The notes beneath the pieces are model-generated. The model was given only the letters and a program-made list of their open reading frames with translations, was not told the origin of the DNA and did no database searches. From DASXHD01 sp036488725 (lineage in GTDB: Bacteria; Myxococcota_A; Polyangia; Polyangiales; Polyangiaceae), in the NCBI GenBank assembly GCA_036488725.1, contig DASXHD010000139.1, positions 1-64,000 of the forward strand: DNA of 64,000 nucleotides, read 5' to 3'. Positions 1 to 7,956 of the stretch are shown here, piece after piece. Numbering within the stretch: position 1 is the first letter of the stretch; each line of letters opens with the position of its first letter. The translations under genes and the position numbers were made by a program.

Positions 1-654
1 CCCACGCTCGGCTTCTCGAAGATCGGCGACATCAACTGCTCGCAGCAAGCGACGCCGTTCTCGATGGCGGTCGACCGCTCGGGCATCGCGTACTCGGTCT
101 TCACCGACGGCAACCTCTTCCAAGTCAGCACGCTCAACGCGGCGTGCAAGCCGACGACGTTCAAGCCGAATCAAGCCGGCATCTCGACTTTCGGAATGGG
201 CTTCTCCGGCGCCGCCGACGCGGGCGAGACGCTCTACATCGCGGCCGACAACGATCCGCAGACCTCGCGGCTCGGCTCGATCGACACCCAGTCGCTCGCG
301 CTCACCGTGATCGGCGCGTTCCATCCGCAGGGCGGCGCGCGGTGCGAGCTCACGGGCACCGGCGACGGACGTCTCTTCGCGTTCTGTCTCCCGCAGAACG
401 GCGGCGGCAGCGGCACGCTCGTCAACCTCGACCCCGCCACGGCGCAAATCATCTCGCAGGTTTCGATCAACGTCGGCTCTTCGCAAGACGCGTTCGCTTA
501 CGCGTTCTACGGCGGCCTCTTCTACATCTTCACCGGGACGCAGGGCTCGACGGTCACTACGTTCGATCCGATTTCGCTCACGACCAAGACCGTCGCGTCG
601 CTCGGGTCCACGATCGTCGGCGCCGGCGTCTCCACGTGCGCACCCGAGAAATGA
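1..654 (+). CDS. Beta-propeller-like secreted protein (5' end outside window)
   Basis: This is the C-terminal 217 residues of a gene that begins before the window; the reading frame is open from base 1 and ends at TGA 652-654. It has repeated strand-rich units in which a measured value, a date or step index and a summary line alternate (for example FSMAVDRSGIAYSVF, then TLYIAADND), which is typical of propeller blades. The ending (IVGAGVSTCAPEK) and the phrases LNAACKP and GFSG match the complete lipoprotein at 25917-26837, so the two are paralogues. By that analogy the missing N-terminus is probably a lipoprotein signal and a Gly/Asp-rich linker. The gene is convergent with the next one, with a single base between stops. 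Exact function is unknown. Confidence 0.8.
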   Translation, partial: PTLGFSKIGDINCSQQATPFSMAVDRSGIAYSVFTDGNLFQVSTLNAACKPTTFKPNQAGISTFGMGFSGAADAGETLYIAADNDPQTSRLGSIDTQSLALTVIGAFHPQGGARCELTGTGDGRLFAFCLPQNGGGSGTLVNLDPATAQIISQVSINVGSSQDAFAYAFYGGLFYIFTGTQGSTVTTFDPISLTTKTVASLGSTIVGAGVSTCAPEK

Positions 655-655
655 A

Positions 656-2233
656 TCAGGGGCTCGTGACGGCGAAGAACGCGGCGCTCTTGCCGGGACC
701 GACGTTCACCGTCGATCCGAGGAGCGTGATCGGGTTGCCCGAGCCGCCGAGCGTTCCGATCGCGGCGACGTTGCCCGCCTTGTCGACGTCGACCGCGTTC
801 GTCTGATCGTTGTTGCCGCTTCCGCCGATGCCGTACGCCCAGAGCCCGGTGCCGGCTGGCGAGAGCTTCGCGATGAAGCCGTCGCCCCCGCCCGCCGCGG
901 TCGCCACCTTGGTGCCGAACGAGATCGAAGCGTTCATGAGTCCGACGACGATGAGCTCGCCCCATTGGTCGACGGCGAGCTTCGCGGGCACGTCGGTCTG
1001 CGCCGACCCGTAAGCGAACGCCGTCGGCGCCCCCCCGTTGGGATCGAAGCGCACGACCCCGATGTCCACGAAGCCGGCCGGCGCGGGCAGCGTTCCCGTG
1101 GTGCCGATCGTGAACGCACTGCCGTAGTTGAAGGCCGCGATCACGTTGCCGCTCGGGTCGACGCCGACGCCGTGGATGTTGTCGGCGCTCGCGCCGCCGA
1201 AGGTCTGCGCCCAAATGATCTTGTTCGTCGTCGAATCGATCTTCGCGATGAACGCGTCGTTGGCTCCGTTCGAAGGCACGGCCTGACCGACGCTCTCGCC
1301 GTTGCGGAGCTCGATCGTTCCGATGAACTCGCCGCCGACGACGATGTTGCCGTCGGGGGCGAAGGCGACCGCGTGCGGCTCGACGTACGAGCCTGCGCCG
1401 CTGTCGGTGTACGGGAAAGCTTTCAGCGCGGTCGTCACGCCCGTCGCGTCGAGCAGCGCGACGAAGCCGGCCGAGTTCGGCTGCTCAGGCGGATTCGCCG
1501 TGATGCCGTCGAACGCGACGTCGGTCGCGCCGTTTCGGATGTACTTGCCGGCGAGCGCGATGCGGCCGGTCGTGTCGACGGCGATGGCATCGGGGAACTC
1601 GTAGCTCGCGCTCGCGAGCGTTCGCAGCCAGACCTGCTGGCCCGCGCCGTTCAAGCGCGCGATCGCGATGTCGTTGCCGCCGTGGCTCGCGACGCTCGCG
1701 CCGTCGAGCTTCACCGAAGTGGCTCCGCCGGTGTCGGCGGCGAAGACGACGTCGCCGTTCGCTTCCGCGGCGAGCGAGAAGATCTGTTTGTTCCCGTCGT
1801 CGGTGCCGTCGAGGACGACGCCCCAAAGGCACTTGCCGGTCGCGTCGTACTTCGCGACGAAGCCGTCATACACGGTCGCGTTGGCCGGAAGGCTCTTGCC
1901 GTTGCCCAGGTCGATCGCAGTCGCGCTCAAATAGGAGCCGCCGAAGTACACGTTGCCGAGGCCGTCGAACGCGACCGCGTTTCCGATGACGTTGTCTCCG
2001 ATCGCGGTGACCGCGAACTTCACCGTGCCGGTGGGCGTCGGCTGCACGTCCGCGTCGCTGCCCGTCGCGTCGGTCGTCGTGCCGTCGGTCGCGACGACGT
2101 CCGGCAGCGAGCCGTCGCCAGCCTCGGTCCCGCCGTCATTGCCGGGCGGAACACCGGAGTCGTCCCCGACGCACGCAAGAAAAAGAGATCCAAGAACGAA
2201 GAGCGAAGCGCCCCTTTGCCGTCGCGTGATCAT
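656..2233 (-). CDS. SBBP-type beta-propeller lipoprotein
   Basis: A 525-residue exported lipoprotein. The signal peptide runs to a lipobox at residues 18-21 (FLAC), followed by a Gly/Asp/Thr-rich linker to about residue 65. The rest is a series of repeats with the pattern 'G-F-V-A-K-(L/Y)-D-A-T-G ... W-(A/G)' and 'D-x-x-G-N-V-(Y/I)-(A/V/F)-G', which is the signature of seven-bladed SBBP propellers. Such proteins sit on the outer surface and usually bind ligands or partners; no catalytic motif is visible. Its lipobox neighbourhood CVGDDSG is nearly repeated in the lipoprotein at 5330-6838, so their N-termini may share ancestry. Gene start chosen at the ATG that directly precedes the signal peptide. 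Confidence 0.85.
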   Translation of the reverse strand: MITRRQRGASLFVLGSLFLACVGDDSGVPPGNDGGTEAGDGSLPDVVATDGTTTDATGSDADVQPTPTGTVKFAVTAIGDNVIGNAVAFDGLGNVYFGGSYLSATAIDLGNGKSLPANATVYDGFVAKYDATGKCLWGVVLDGTDDGNKQIFSLAAEANGDVVFAADTGGATSVKLDGASVASHGGNDIAIARLNGAGQQVWLRTLASASYEFPDAIAVDTTGRIALAGKYIRNGATDVAFDGITANPPEQPNSAGFVALLDATGVTTALKAFPYTDSGAGSYVEPHAVAFAPDGNIVVGGEFIGTIELRNGESVGQAVPSNGANDAFIAKIDSTTNKIIWAQTFGGASADNIHGVGVDPSGNVIAAFNYGSAFTIGTTGTLPAPAGFVDIGVVRFDPNGGAPTAFAYGSAQTDVPAKLAVDQWGELIVVGLMNASISFGTKVATAAGGGDGFIAKLSPAGTGLWAYGIGGSGNNDQTNAVDVDKAGNVAAIGTLGGSGNPITLLGSTVNVGPGKSAAFFAVTSP

Positions 2234-2412
2234 CGGTCGAAGGTATCACGCCCCGCGACTGCGACGTCGACGCGACGCGCCCCGCTGCGCACGGGCTCGC
2301 GCTCGCAGACGTCGAGCACACGATCGCCCTCAATCCCGTACACGTCGAAACGCGTGCGCCGAGCGCATCGCGCGAGCGGACGACGACGCGGAATAGGCGC
2401 TAAGATGAAGCC

Positions 2413-3396
2413 ATGCTGCCACGCGTCTGCGGGCTCTTGCTTCTCTGCGCGGCGTGCTCGCTCGACGAGTCGGGCATCGCGACGACGGACGGCGGCGTCA
2501 TCCCCGACGTGATGATCCAAGACGTGGTCGTCGCGCCCGACGTCGCGCAAGACGTCGTCGACGAGCCGGGTCCTCCGTTACCATGCACCACCGACGCGAG
2601 CGTCTGCTCCGCTGCGGTTCCGGGCGGATGGAGCCTCACGGCGTTTGCGCCCAATCAGACGACGGCGTGCCCGGCGAACTTCACTCAGGCCGACGTCGTC
2701 GCATCTCCGGTCGCCGCGGCGGGCGCTTGCACTTGCGATTGCAGCGTCGTCAATCAACCTTCGTGCGCGCTCGGCAACGTGACGATGCATTACGCGTCGA
2801 ACAATCAGTGCGGCACGCTGTACATGACCTTCGACATCACGACCGAAGGCGCGTGCACCGACTACAACGACGGCACGTTCTCGCTCAGTGCCTATCACGA
2901 GTACACCGACCTCGCGCTCACCCCGGGGACCTGCAGCTCGAACGCGAAGCCCGACACGACCAAGCTCTCGGCGACACCCGTGCGCACGTGCGCTCCGCCG
3001 CCAGCTTGCGCGGAGGATCTTTGCGACGGATCGGCGCCCTCGGGAATGCGCTCGTGCATCGTCGGCCCCGGCGACGTCGCGTGTCCTGCCGGCCCGTTCA
3101 CCGACAAGGTCGCGGTCATCGGCGCCGGCGCGTCGCTCACGTGCGGCGCGTGCGCGGGGTGCTCGGTCACCGCGTCGCCATGCGGCGCGGGCACGGTGAA
3201 GTTTTGGGGCGACTCGAGCTGCACGATGGCGAAGGGAAGCGTCCCCGCCGATGGCAACTGCGACGCGACCGGCGGCGGCACGGGCGTCAACCACTTCACG
3301 TACGTGAACCCGGTCCAGAACGTTCAATGCAACGCGGGCACCTCGGCCGCGACGGCGTCGCTGAGCTCGCCGCCGCAGACGGTCTGCTGCCGCTGA
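2413..3396 (+). CDS. Cys-rich lipoprotein with duplicated domain
   Basis: A 327-residue lipoprotein: signal peptide with lipobox CAAC-S (Cys at about residue 15), a short Asp/Val linker, then about 25 cysteines. The body appears to be two related halves. One runs from about residue 70 (CPANFTQADVV ... CTCDCSV ... CALGNVTM) and the other from about residue 225 (CPAGPFTDKVAVI ... CGACAGCSV ... CGAGTVKF). The shared spacing CP-F-V-(C)GxC-CSV-C-G-V suggests an internal duplication of a disulfide-stabilised domain. No enzyme motif is recognised. It stands alone; the downstream neighbours run convergently. Confidence 0.75.
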   Translation: MLPRVCGLLLLCAACSLDESGIATTDGGVIPDVMIQDVVVAPDVAQDVVDEPGPPLPCTTDASVCSAAVPGGWSLTAFAPNQTTACPANFTQADVVASPVAAAGACTCDCSVVNQPSCALGNVTMHYASNNQCGTLYMTFDITTEGACTDYNDGTFSLSAYHEYTDLALTPGTCSSNAKPDTTKLSATPVRTCAPPPACAEDLCDGSAPSGMRSCIVGPGDVACPAGPFTDKVAVIGAGASLTCGACAGCSVTASPCGAGTVKFWGDSSCTMAKGSVPADGNCDATGGGTGVNHFTYVNPVQNVQCNAGTSAATASLSSPPQTVCCR

Positions 3397-3405
3397 TCTC
3401 GTGAG

Positions 3406-3480
3406 TCAGTGCGCGACGGTGACCGCGCCGAGCGCGACCATCAGGCCGGCATAAAGCAGCATGAAATGGGTGAGGCTCAT
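3406..3480 (-). CDS. Tiny single-helix membrane peptide (24 aa), hypothetical
   Basis: An ORF of 24 codons plus TGA. The product begins MSLTHFMLLYAGLMVALG and is almost entirely one hydrophobic helix ending in His. Immediately upstream (transcript sense) is a strong Shine-Dalgarno GGAAGGA nine bases before the ATG, and just before that the 3' side of a long hairpin (3495-3539). It lies downstream of, and co-directional with, the lipoprotein at 3549-4058, so it may be the second gene of that transcript. The length is too short for normal gene finding. Role unknown: a small membrane regulator or leader-like peptide are both possible, and chance cannot be excluded. Confidence 0.4.
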   Translation of the reverse strand: MSLTHFMLLYAGLMVALGAVTVAH

Positions 3481-3494
3481 GCCCGAACATCCTT

Positions 3495-3539
3495 CCCACG
3501 TCGACACGGCGAGCGCGCGGCCGCCGTGTCGATCGTGGG
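3495..3539 (-). promoter_or_regulatory. Long stem-loop between lipoprotein gene and tiny ORF
   Basis: Bases 3495-3511 and 3522-3539 pair as a 17-bp stem with a single bulged base at 3533 and a 10-base loop rich in GC. It lies 10 bases after the stop at 3549 (reading the minus strand) and ends about 15 bases before the 24-codon ORF start, with that ORF's Shine-Dalgarno overlapping or abutting the stem foot. There is no T-run on either side, so it is not a textbook intrinsic terminator. It may be a processing or attenuation hairpin, or a non-canonical terminator. Confidence 0.5.
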
Positions 3540-3548
3540 CTCATCGAA

Positions 3549-4058
3549 TCACAGCGCGCAGACGACCACGCCGGCCTCGCCGCACGCGACGCCACCGACG
3601 TCGCAGACGGGATTCAGCGCCGACCAGAACGAGCTGCACCCGAGCGTGTTCATGCAGTCGTTGTAAATGTAGTTCGCGCAGTCGGTGTATGCGTTCTTCG
3701 GCGAGAGATCGCCGGCGTTCTGCTTCGCAGGCGTGAAGTCGTACGGGATCAGCGGCTCCACGTCGTGCGACTTCGGGTCGACGATGTCGCCGCGCTCCGC
3801 GCCCGACTCCTGATCTTTCACCGCGACGCCGAGCTTCGTGCCGTCGGCGTAATAAGTGAAGGTGAGGTGCTGGCCATTCGTCGTGTACGACGTCGCGGCG
3901 TGCGTGGGGTCGACGTGGAACCCGCGCTCCTCGAGCTGTTGCGACACGGGAGCCGGATCGGTCGACTGCGCATCGGCAGCGCAGCCAGCCGAGAGCGCCG
4001 CGACGGCCAGCCCGGCGACGACGACGACGGGAACGAATGACGTATTTTTCAGTTTCAT
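3549..4058 (-). CDS. Lipoprotein with Cys-rich hydrophobic C-terminus
   Basis: A 169-residue protein. The start is placed at ATG 4058 because a GGAGG (4064-4068) lies five bases upstream; the ATG at 4061 is only two bases away. The signal peptide ends in lipobox LSAGC. The mature part has a charged middle region (YYADGTKLGVAVKDQESG) and a C-terminus with six Cys in about 45 residues, ending in a hydrophobic stretch (GGVACGEAGVVVCAL). No family is recognised. It is followed by a long hairpin and a 24-codon membrane-peptide ORF on the same strand. The unusual Cys-rich hydrophobic tail could mediate disulfide bonding or membrane insertion, but that is inference. Confidence 0.75.
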   Translation of the reverse strand: MKLKNTSFVPVVVVAGLAVAALSAGCAADAQSTDPAPVSQQLEERGFHVDPTHAATSYTTNGQHLTFTYYADGTKLGVAVKDQESGAERGDIVDPKSHDVEPLIPYDFTPAKQNAGDLSPKNAYTDCANYIYNDCMNTLGCSSFWSALNPVCDVGGVACGEAGVVVCAL

Positions 4059-4073
4059 CATGACCTCCAAAGT

Positions 4074-4097
4074 TCTCCGGTGGACTTCGACCGGAGA
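4074..4097 (-). promoter_or_regulatory. 5' leader hairpin of the 3549-4058 lipoprotein
   Basis: TCTCCGGT at 4074-4081 and ACCGGAGA at 4090-4097 form a perfect 8-bp stem with an 8-base loop. The hairpin sits six bases upstream of the Shine-Dalgarno of the lipoprotein gene, so it would be in the mRNA leader and could affect translation or stability. Confidence 0.35.
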
Positions 4098-4171
4098 GGC
4101 GCCGCGAAACTACCGCGCGCCCGGACGAGATCATCTGAAACGATCTGAATCCTGCTGTAGCTACGCGCTCG

Positions 4172-4648
4172 TCACTTCGAGTGGCGCGTGACGCGCGCTC
4201 GCCAGGTCGCGCGATGGTGCGCGGCGCGTCGCGGGCGCGCGAGCGAGTCGATCGAGACCGTGGTCGGATGCACGCGCGGCGCGACGCCCACGGTGCGGCT
4301 CGATGATCGAGCTTGCTCGTCGAGCGACTTGGGGGCGCGGTGCGCGATGCCGACTGGGCCGTGCGCGGCGGCGGTGGCGGTGCCGACGGTCGCGATGACG
4401 AGGACGCCGGCGAGAACGGTCGCGAGGAGCGCGATGACGAGCCCGGCGTGACGAGTCGAAGCGCGCGGAGGCTCGGCTTCCACGGTCCACGGCGGCGGCG
4501 GCGTGAACGGCGCGAACGACATCGGCGTCGGCTGCGCGAGGCGACGCGCGAACGACTTCGGAAGCGAGAGGACGAACTGCGCCGGCGCGGTCGCGTCCAT
4601 GTCGACGTCCTCGTCTTCTTCGGGGAGCCGAAAGCGGGGCAGAGTCAT
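4172..4648 (-). CDS. Single-pass membrane protein, hypothetical
   Basis: A 158-residue protein with an acidic N-terminus (PEEDEDVDMD), a Pro-rich segment before the membrane (residues 48-56), one transmembrane helix at about 69-95 and a basic, Ser/His/Arg-rich C-terminal tail. No signal peptide or catalytic motif is present; the N-terminal half is probably cytoplasmic. It has no close partner: a 129-bp gap separates it from the divergent methyltransferase at 4778. The skewed C-terminal composition resembles out-of-frame GC-rich sequence, but the clean hydrophobic helix and acidic N-terminus favour a real gene. Confidence 0.6.
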   Translation of the reverse strand: MTLPRFRLPEEDEDVDMDATAPAQFVLSLPKSFARRLAQPTPMSFAPFTPPPPWTVEAEPPRASTRHAGLVIALLATVLAGVLVIATVGTATAAAHGPVGIAHRAPKSLDEQARSSSRTVGVAPRVHPTTVSIDSLARPRRAAHHRATWRARVTRHSK

Positions 4649-4777
4649 CCAAGCCCGATCCGCTGCAAAGTCGGCGCCGTCGTGCGCCGCGCGAAATCAC
4701 CGTTCTTTTCGTCCGCGCGACCCGCAGCTGGATCGCGTCCACACCATGCGCGCGATCCGCTGCTACGTTGGGCCGGC

Positions 4778-5203
4778 ATGACTGGCGCGATCGCGTATGC
4801 GCTGCTCGCGATTCCGCTCGCGTTCCTGGTCTTCACCAAGCGGTTCTTCTCGCCCATGCCGATTGCGATCGCGCTTCAGATCGCGGGCATGCTCGTGGTC
4901 GTGTGGGCTAGGCTGACGTTCGGCGTGCGCAGCTTCCACGTCGGATCGACGGCGACGCAAGGTGGGCTCGTCACCGGCGGACCGTATCGTTACGTGCGCC
5001 ACCCCATTTATGCGGGCGTTCTCGTCATCCTCGCCGGTGTGCTCGTCGGTCATCATGACGTCGAGACCTTGATCGCGGTGAGCTCGGTCGCCGCGGGTCT
5101 CGTCGTCCGCATCTTCGCCGAAGAGCGCGCCGTCGCGCGAACGTACCCGGAGTACGCCGACTACGCGAAGCGAACGAAGCGAATCATCCCTTGGCTGCTC
5201 TGA
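4778..5203 (+). CDS. Isoprenylcysteine carboxyl methyltransferase-family membrane protein
   Basis: A 141-residue polytopic protein with four to five hydrophobic segments. The C-terminal half has the family signature: GPYRYVRHPIYAG at about 67-79 (SAM-binding RHPxYxG motif) and FAEERAVARTYPEYADYAKR near residues 112-131 (the EE...EYxxY motif). These proteins methylate small substrates or lipids at the membrane using S-adenosylmethionine; in bacteria the true substrate is usually unknown. The ATG at 4778 was chosen because the upstream open frame is Arg-rich and not protein-like, while the hydrophobic helix starts right here. Confidence 0.85.
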   Translation: MTGAIAYALLAIPLAFLVFTKRFFSPMPIAIALQIAGMLVVVWARLTFGVRSFHVGSTATQGGLVTGGPYRYVRHPIYAGVLVILAGVLVGHHDVETLIAVSSVAAGLVVRIFAEERAVARTYPEYADYAKRTKRIIPWLL

Positions 5204-5329
5204 TTCCTTCGCGGCACCGCTGCCGTCTTTGTTATCCCTCACGCGTTTCCATTTCGCGCTGAGCGCGAGGCCTTTACGTCGACCGCGCGCGCGCGCCGTT
5301 TCGCGCCACGAGCACGCCAAACTCGCGGG

Positions 5330-6838
5330 TTACTCGACGGGGAGCGGAATGAGCGAAGGCGGCGGTGATACGACGAAGCCGCCGTCCTCGACGAGCGGAG
5401 CATAGGTCGAGATCTGGATGCGTCCGACCGCGCCGCCACCGCCGCCGCCGTAACCGAGCGACGACGGCGTTTGACCCGCGGTCGCAGCGGTCGTGCCCGC
5501 TCCGCCGTTGCCCCCCGCGCCACAATTCCCGGATCCGGGAGTTCCGGGCGCGGGCGTCAGACTGACCGCTCCGCGCGCGCCGCCGAGCGCGCTGTTGCAG
5601 CCGCCGCTGCCGCCGTTTGCTGCGAGGCCGGCATCACCGAGGCCGACGACTCTCGGCGCTTGCACGAGAATGGCACCCCCTGCGCCGCCGCCGCCATTTT
5701 GGATGAACGTGCCGTTTCCCGCGGCGCCGCAACCGCCGGCGTTCACGCCCGACACCTTGCCGACGCCCTGGCTGATCGTGATGGTCCCGTTTGCGAAGAG
5801 CGCGATCGCGCCGCCGCCCGTGCCGCCCGAGCCGTTGTACAGGCCGCCGCCGCCGCCGCCGCCGCCGCCACCGAGAAGCGGATCGAAGCCGCCGCTGAAG
5901 GGCGCCCCTCCCGCGCCGCCGTGGAGCTCGCCGACGCCCATCCCGGGTTCGTTGTTGCCCCCGACGCTGCCCGCTGCGCCGGAGCCGCCGCCGCCGCCGC
6001 CGCTCCCGCTGTTGCTTCCCTGGACGCCGCCCTCACCGCCGCCGAGCCCGGTCGCGCTCGTGTCGTACGCGCCGCCCCAGGCGCCGCCTGCTGCGCTGCC
6101 GCACGAGAGGCCGGCGCCGCCATTGCCGGTGTCGACGACGTTGATGACGCCGCTGACGAGGATGTCTTGTTGCGCGACGAACGCGACGGGGCTCGAGCCG
6201 GTGAAGTGGAACTCGCCGCCGCGGAAATAGAGATTCTTGAAGACGAAGATGCCGAGGCTGTTCGCGCCGCCGTCATACGTCCCGAGCCGGAAGCCGATCC
6301 CAGTCGGTCCGTCGACTTGCATGACCGACGGATTCGAGTTCGCCGGTCGAATCGTCCCCTGGTCGGAGCCGTTGCTCAGGTCTTCGATTTGGCCGGTGTC
6401 GGTGTAGAAGAGATACGACGGGCCGCCCGTGATGATCGCTCCGTTGCCGGCGTCGGCGGGGAAGGGATCGAAGTCTTTGATGCCGATGGGGCTGAAGTCG
6501 CCCGGCTCGACGAGGCCGGTCGGATTGAACACGCCGCAGTGCGGGGTCGCCGCGCTCAAGCAGCCGACGGGGCACGGCGTGTCGACGGTCGCGCCGCCGT
6601 TGCACGAACGCAGCGTGCTCGCGTCACCGACGCAACCGGGAACGCACGTCGCCGAATCGCCGGACGACCCGTCGCCGGATGCGTCGGTTCCGGTCGTGCC
6701 GTCGGCCGCGTCCGCACCGGTGGACCCGTCGGGCGTTCCGGAATCGTCTCCCACGCAGCTGAAGACGAGGGCCGGTGTGAGCACGCCGAAGAGCCAAAAC
6801 GTTCGCCGAATCCCGAGCGCAAAATGCATCTTCCCCAT
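5330..6838 (-). CDS. Gly-rich repeat lipoprotein
   Basis: A 502-residue lipoprotein. Signal peptide and lipobox VFSC precede a Gly/Asp/Thr linker, then a Cys-containing segment (residues about 60-95), a strand-rich region, and from about residue 245 a long low-complexity region of Gly-Gly/Asn/Ser with a run of about 11 Gly. The repeat layout (short strands such as AIALFANGTITIS separated by poly-Gly loops) suggests a beta-helix or PGRS-like surface filament. The start at 6838 is preferred; an ATG at 6829 directly after GGGGAAG is an alternative. The N-terminal lipobox context CVGDDSG is shared with 656-2233. Confidence 0.8.
   Translation of the reverse strand: MGKMHFALGIRRTFWLFGVLTPALVFSCVGDDSGTPDGSTGADAADGTTGTDASGDGSSGDSATCVPGCVGDASTLRSCNGGATVDTPCPVGCLSAATPHCGVFNPTGLVEPGDFSPIGIKDFDPFPADAGNGAIITGGPSYLFYTDTGQIEDLSNGSDQGTIRPANSNPSVMQVDGPTGIGFRLGTYDGGANSLGIFVFKNLYFRGGEFHFTGSSPVAFVAQQDILVSGVINVVDTGNGGAGLSCGSAAGGAWGGAYDTSATGLGGGEGGVQGSNSGSGGGGGGSGAAGSVGGNNEPGMGVGELHGGAGGAPFSGGFDPLLGGGGGGGGGGLYNGSGGTGGGAIALFANGTITISQGVGKVSGVNAGGCGAAGNGTFIQNGGGGAGGAILVQAPRVVGLGDAGLAANGGSGGCNSALGGARGAVSLTPAPGTPGSGNCGAGGNGGAGTTAATAGQTPSSLGYGGGGGGAVGRIQISTYAPLVEDGGFVVSPPPSLIPLPVE
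5843..5869. repeat. GCC trinucleotide tract (9 units)
   Basis: Nine perfect GCC units inside the Gly-rich lipoprotein gene, read on the minus strand as consecutive GGC glycine codons. Changes in repeat number would keep the frame and only alter the glycine run length. Confidence 0.9.
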
Positions 6839-6879
6839 ATAGCTCAGGCGCGGGATCCGCGGATGTGAAACGGCGCGCT

Positions 6880-7956
6880 TCAGAATCGGTGCGTCCACCA
6901 GATGTAGGCGAGCGCCGCGATCAAGAGGAGCGGCACCGCGAGCCACGTCCACGCTTGCTGTTGCGGCGGGGGCGGCACCGGTTCGATGTCGTCCTTCGGC
7001 GGCGCCTCTTGGGTCTCGTTGACGACTGGCGGCGCGGCCGGTGACGGCTCCTCTTTTTCGGGCTCGGCGCGCGCGGCCGGCGGAGGTTCCGGCGGAGGTT
7101 CCACGGGCGCAGCTGCGGGCGTCTCGACGGGTTTTGCTTCGACGGGTTTTGCTTCGACAGGTTTTGCTTCGACAGGTTTTACGTCGACGGGTTTTTTCTC
7201 GACGATCGGCGCGGGCGCAGGCGCGGGGGCGGGTTTCGGTTTTTCTTTTTTCGCGACGGCCGGTCGCGGCGGGGTCTTCGCGATCGCAGGTTTCGGCGTC
7301 GTCTCGGACTTTTTCTGCCGGGCCATCTCGACGGTCTTGCGTTTGACCGCAGCCTCGTCGCTCGCAGGCCGCCCCGCAGCCGGTTTGTTTTCGAGCAGCG
7401 CGCGGAAGCCGAGCGACTCGGGCGGCGGAATCGATTCGAGCAGCGACGGCGACGGCGGCAGAACGGGCGTCCCCTTCGGCAGCTCCACGCGCGGCAGCGT
7501 GAACTCGTAGGTTCCCTCCTCTGCTTCGAGCATCGCGGTGACGCCGTCGTCGCTCGCCGTGGTCTCCACGGAGATGAGCTCGCCGAGCTCGTACTTCGCC
7601 TCGACGAGCACGTCGTGGCTCTCGACCGCGAGCGTGCACGTGAGCACGTACTGCTCGCAATATCGCATCAGCGTCACCGGCGTCGCCGTCGCCACGCTGC
7701 CCTTCGCGGGAAACCGGCGCTTGAAGCCGCCCGCGGGATGCGGAAGCCGCGCGATGAGCTCGTACGTCGCTTCGGTCGCCTTGCGCATGCGGTCCATCGC
7801 TTCGTCCGCCGTGCTCACGCCGAAGTGCACCTCGTCGGCGACTCCAGAGAGAAACCAGATCTCGCCGATTCCCTCGTGGGAGCGCATTCGCAAGATGCCG
7901 GTGAACCGCGCGCTCTGGCAATGCGCGACGAGCCCGTCGATCGAGGTGGCTTCCAT
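6880..7956 (-). CDS. Tail-anchored PATAN/DUF4388 protein
   Basis: A 358-residue protein. The N-terminus has two PATAN-like (DUF4388) units. The first is at about 5-70 (LVAHCQSARFTGILRM ... GEIWFLSGVADEVHFG). The second, at about 90-165, shows the same strand pattern (VLVEAKYELGELISVET, then AEEGTYEFTLP). Residues about 190-335 are a charged, Pro/Lys/Glu-rich linker containing a five-residue tandem repeat (VEAKP). One C-terminal transmembrane helix (WTWLAVPLLLIAALAYIWW) anchors the protein, placing the domains in the cytoplasm. PATAN domains are protein-interaction modules of two-component and gliding systems. It is divergent from a degenerate kinase-like membrane protein and near a REC-PATAN regulator, suggesting a shared pathway. 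Confidence 0.8.
   Translation of the reverse strand: MEATSIDGLVAHCQSARFTGILRMRSHEGIGEIWFLSGVADEVHFGVSTADEAMDRMRKATEATYELIARLPHPAGGFKRRFPAKGSVATATPVTLMRYCEQYVLTCTLAVESHDVLVEAKYELGELISVETTASDDGVTAMLEAEEGTYEFTLPRVELPKGTPVLPPSPSLLESIPPPESLGFRALLENKPAAGRPASDEAAVKRKTVEMARQKKSETTPKPAIAKTPPRPAVAKKEKPKPAPAPAPAPIVEKKPVDVKPVEAKPVEAKPVEAKPVETPAAAPVEPPPEPPPAARAEPEKEEPSPAAPPVVNETQEAPPKDDIEPVPPPPQQQAWTWLAVPLLLIAALAYIWWTHRF
7125..7199. repeat. Five 15-bp tandem repeats in the PATAN protein linker
   Basis: Five consecutive 15-base units (CGACGGGTTTTGCTT and close variants) occupy 7125-7199. On the minus strand they encode the pentapeptide VEAKP or VDVKP/VEKKP, so copy-number change would stay in frame and lengthen or shorten the linker before the membrane anchor. 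Confidence 0.9.

Noticed and set aside
2230..2370. Minus-strand frame reading RFDVYGIEGDRVLDVCERE with coding-like composition between two lipoprotein genes
   Set aside because: No start, no match to a family that I recognise, and it ends within the promoter region of the neighbouring gene; too little evidence for a remnant.
5843..5869. GCC triplet tract as a CRISPR-like or phase-variable switch
   Set aside because: It is a triplet repeat encoding glycine, so slippage keeps frame and there are no spacers.
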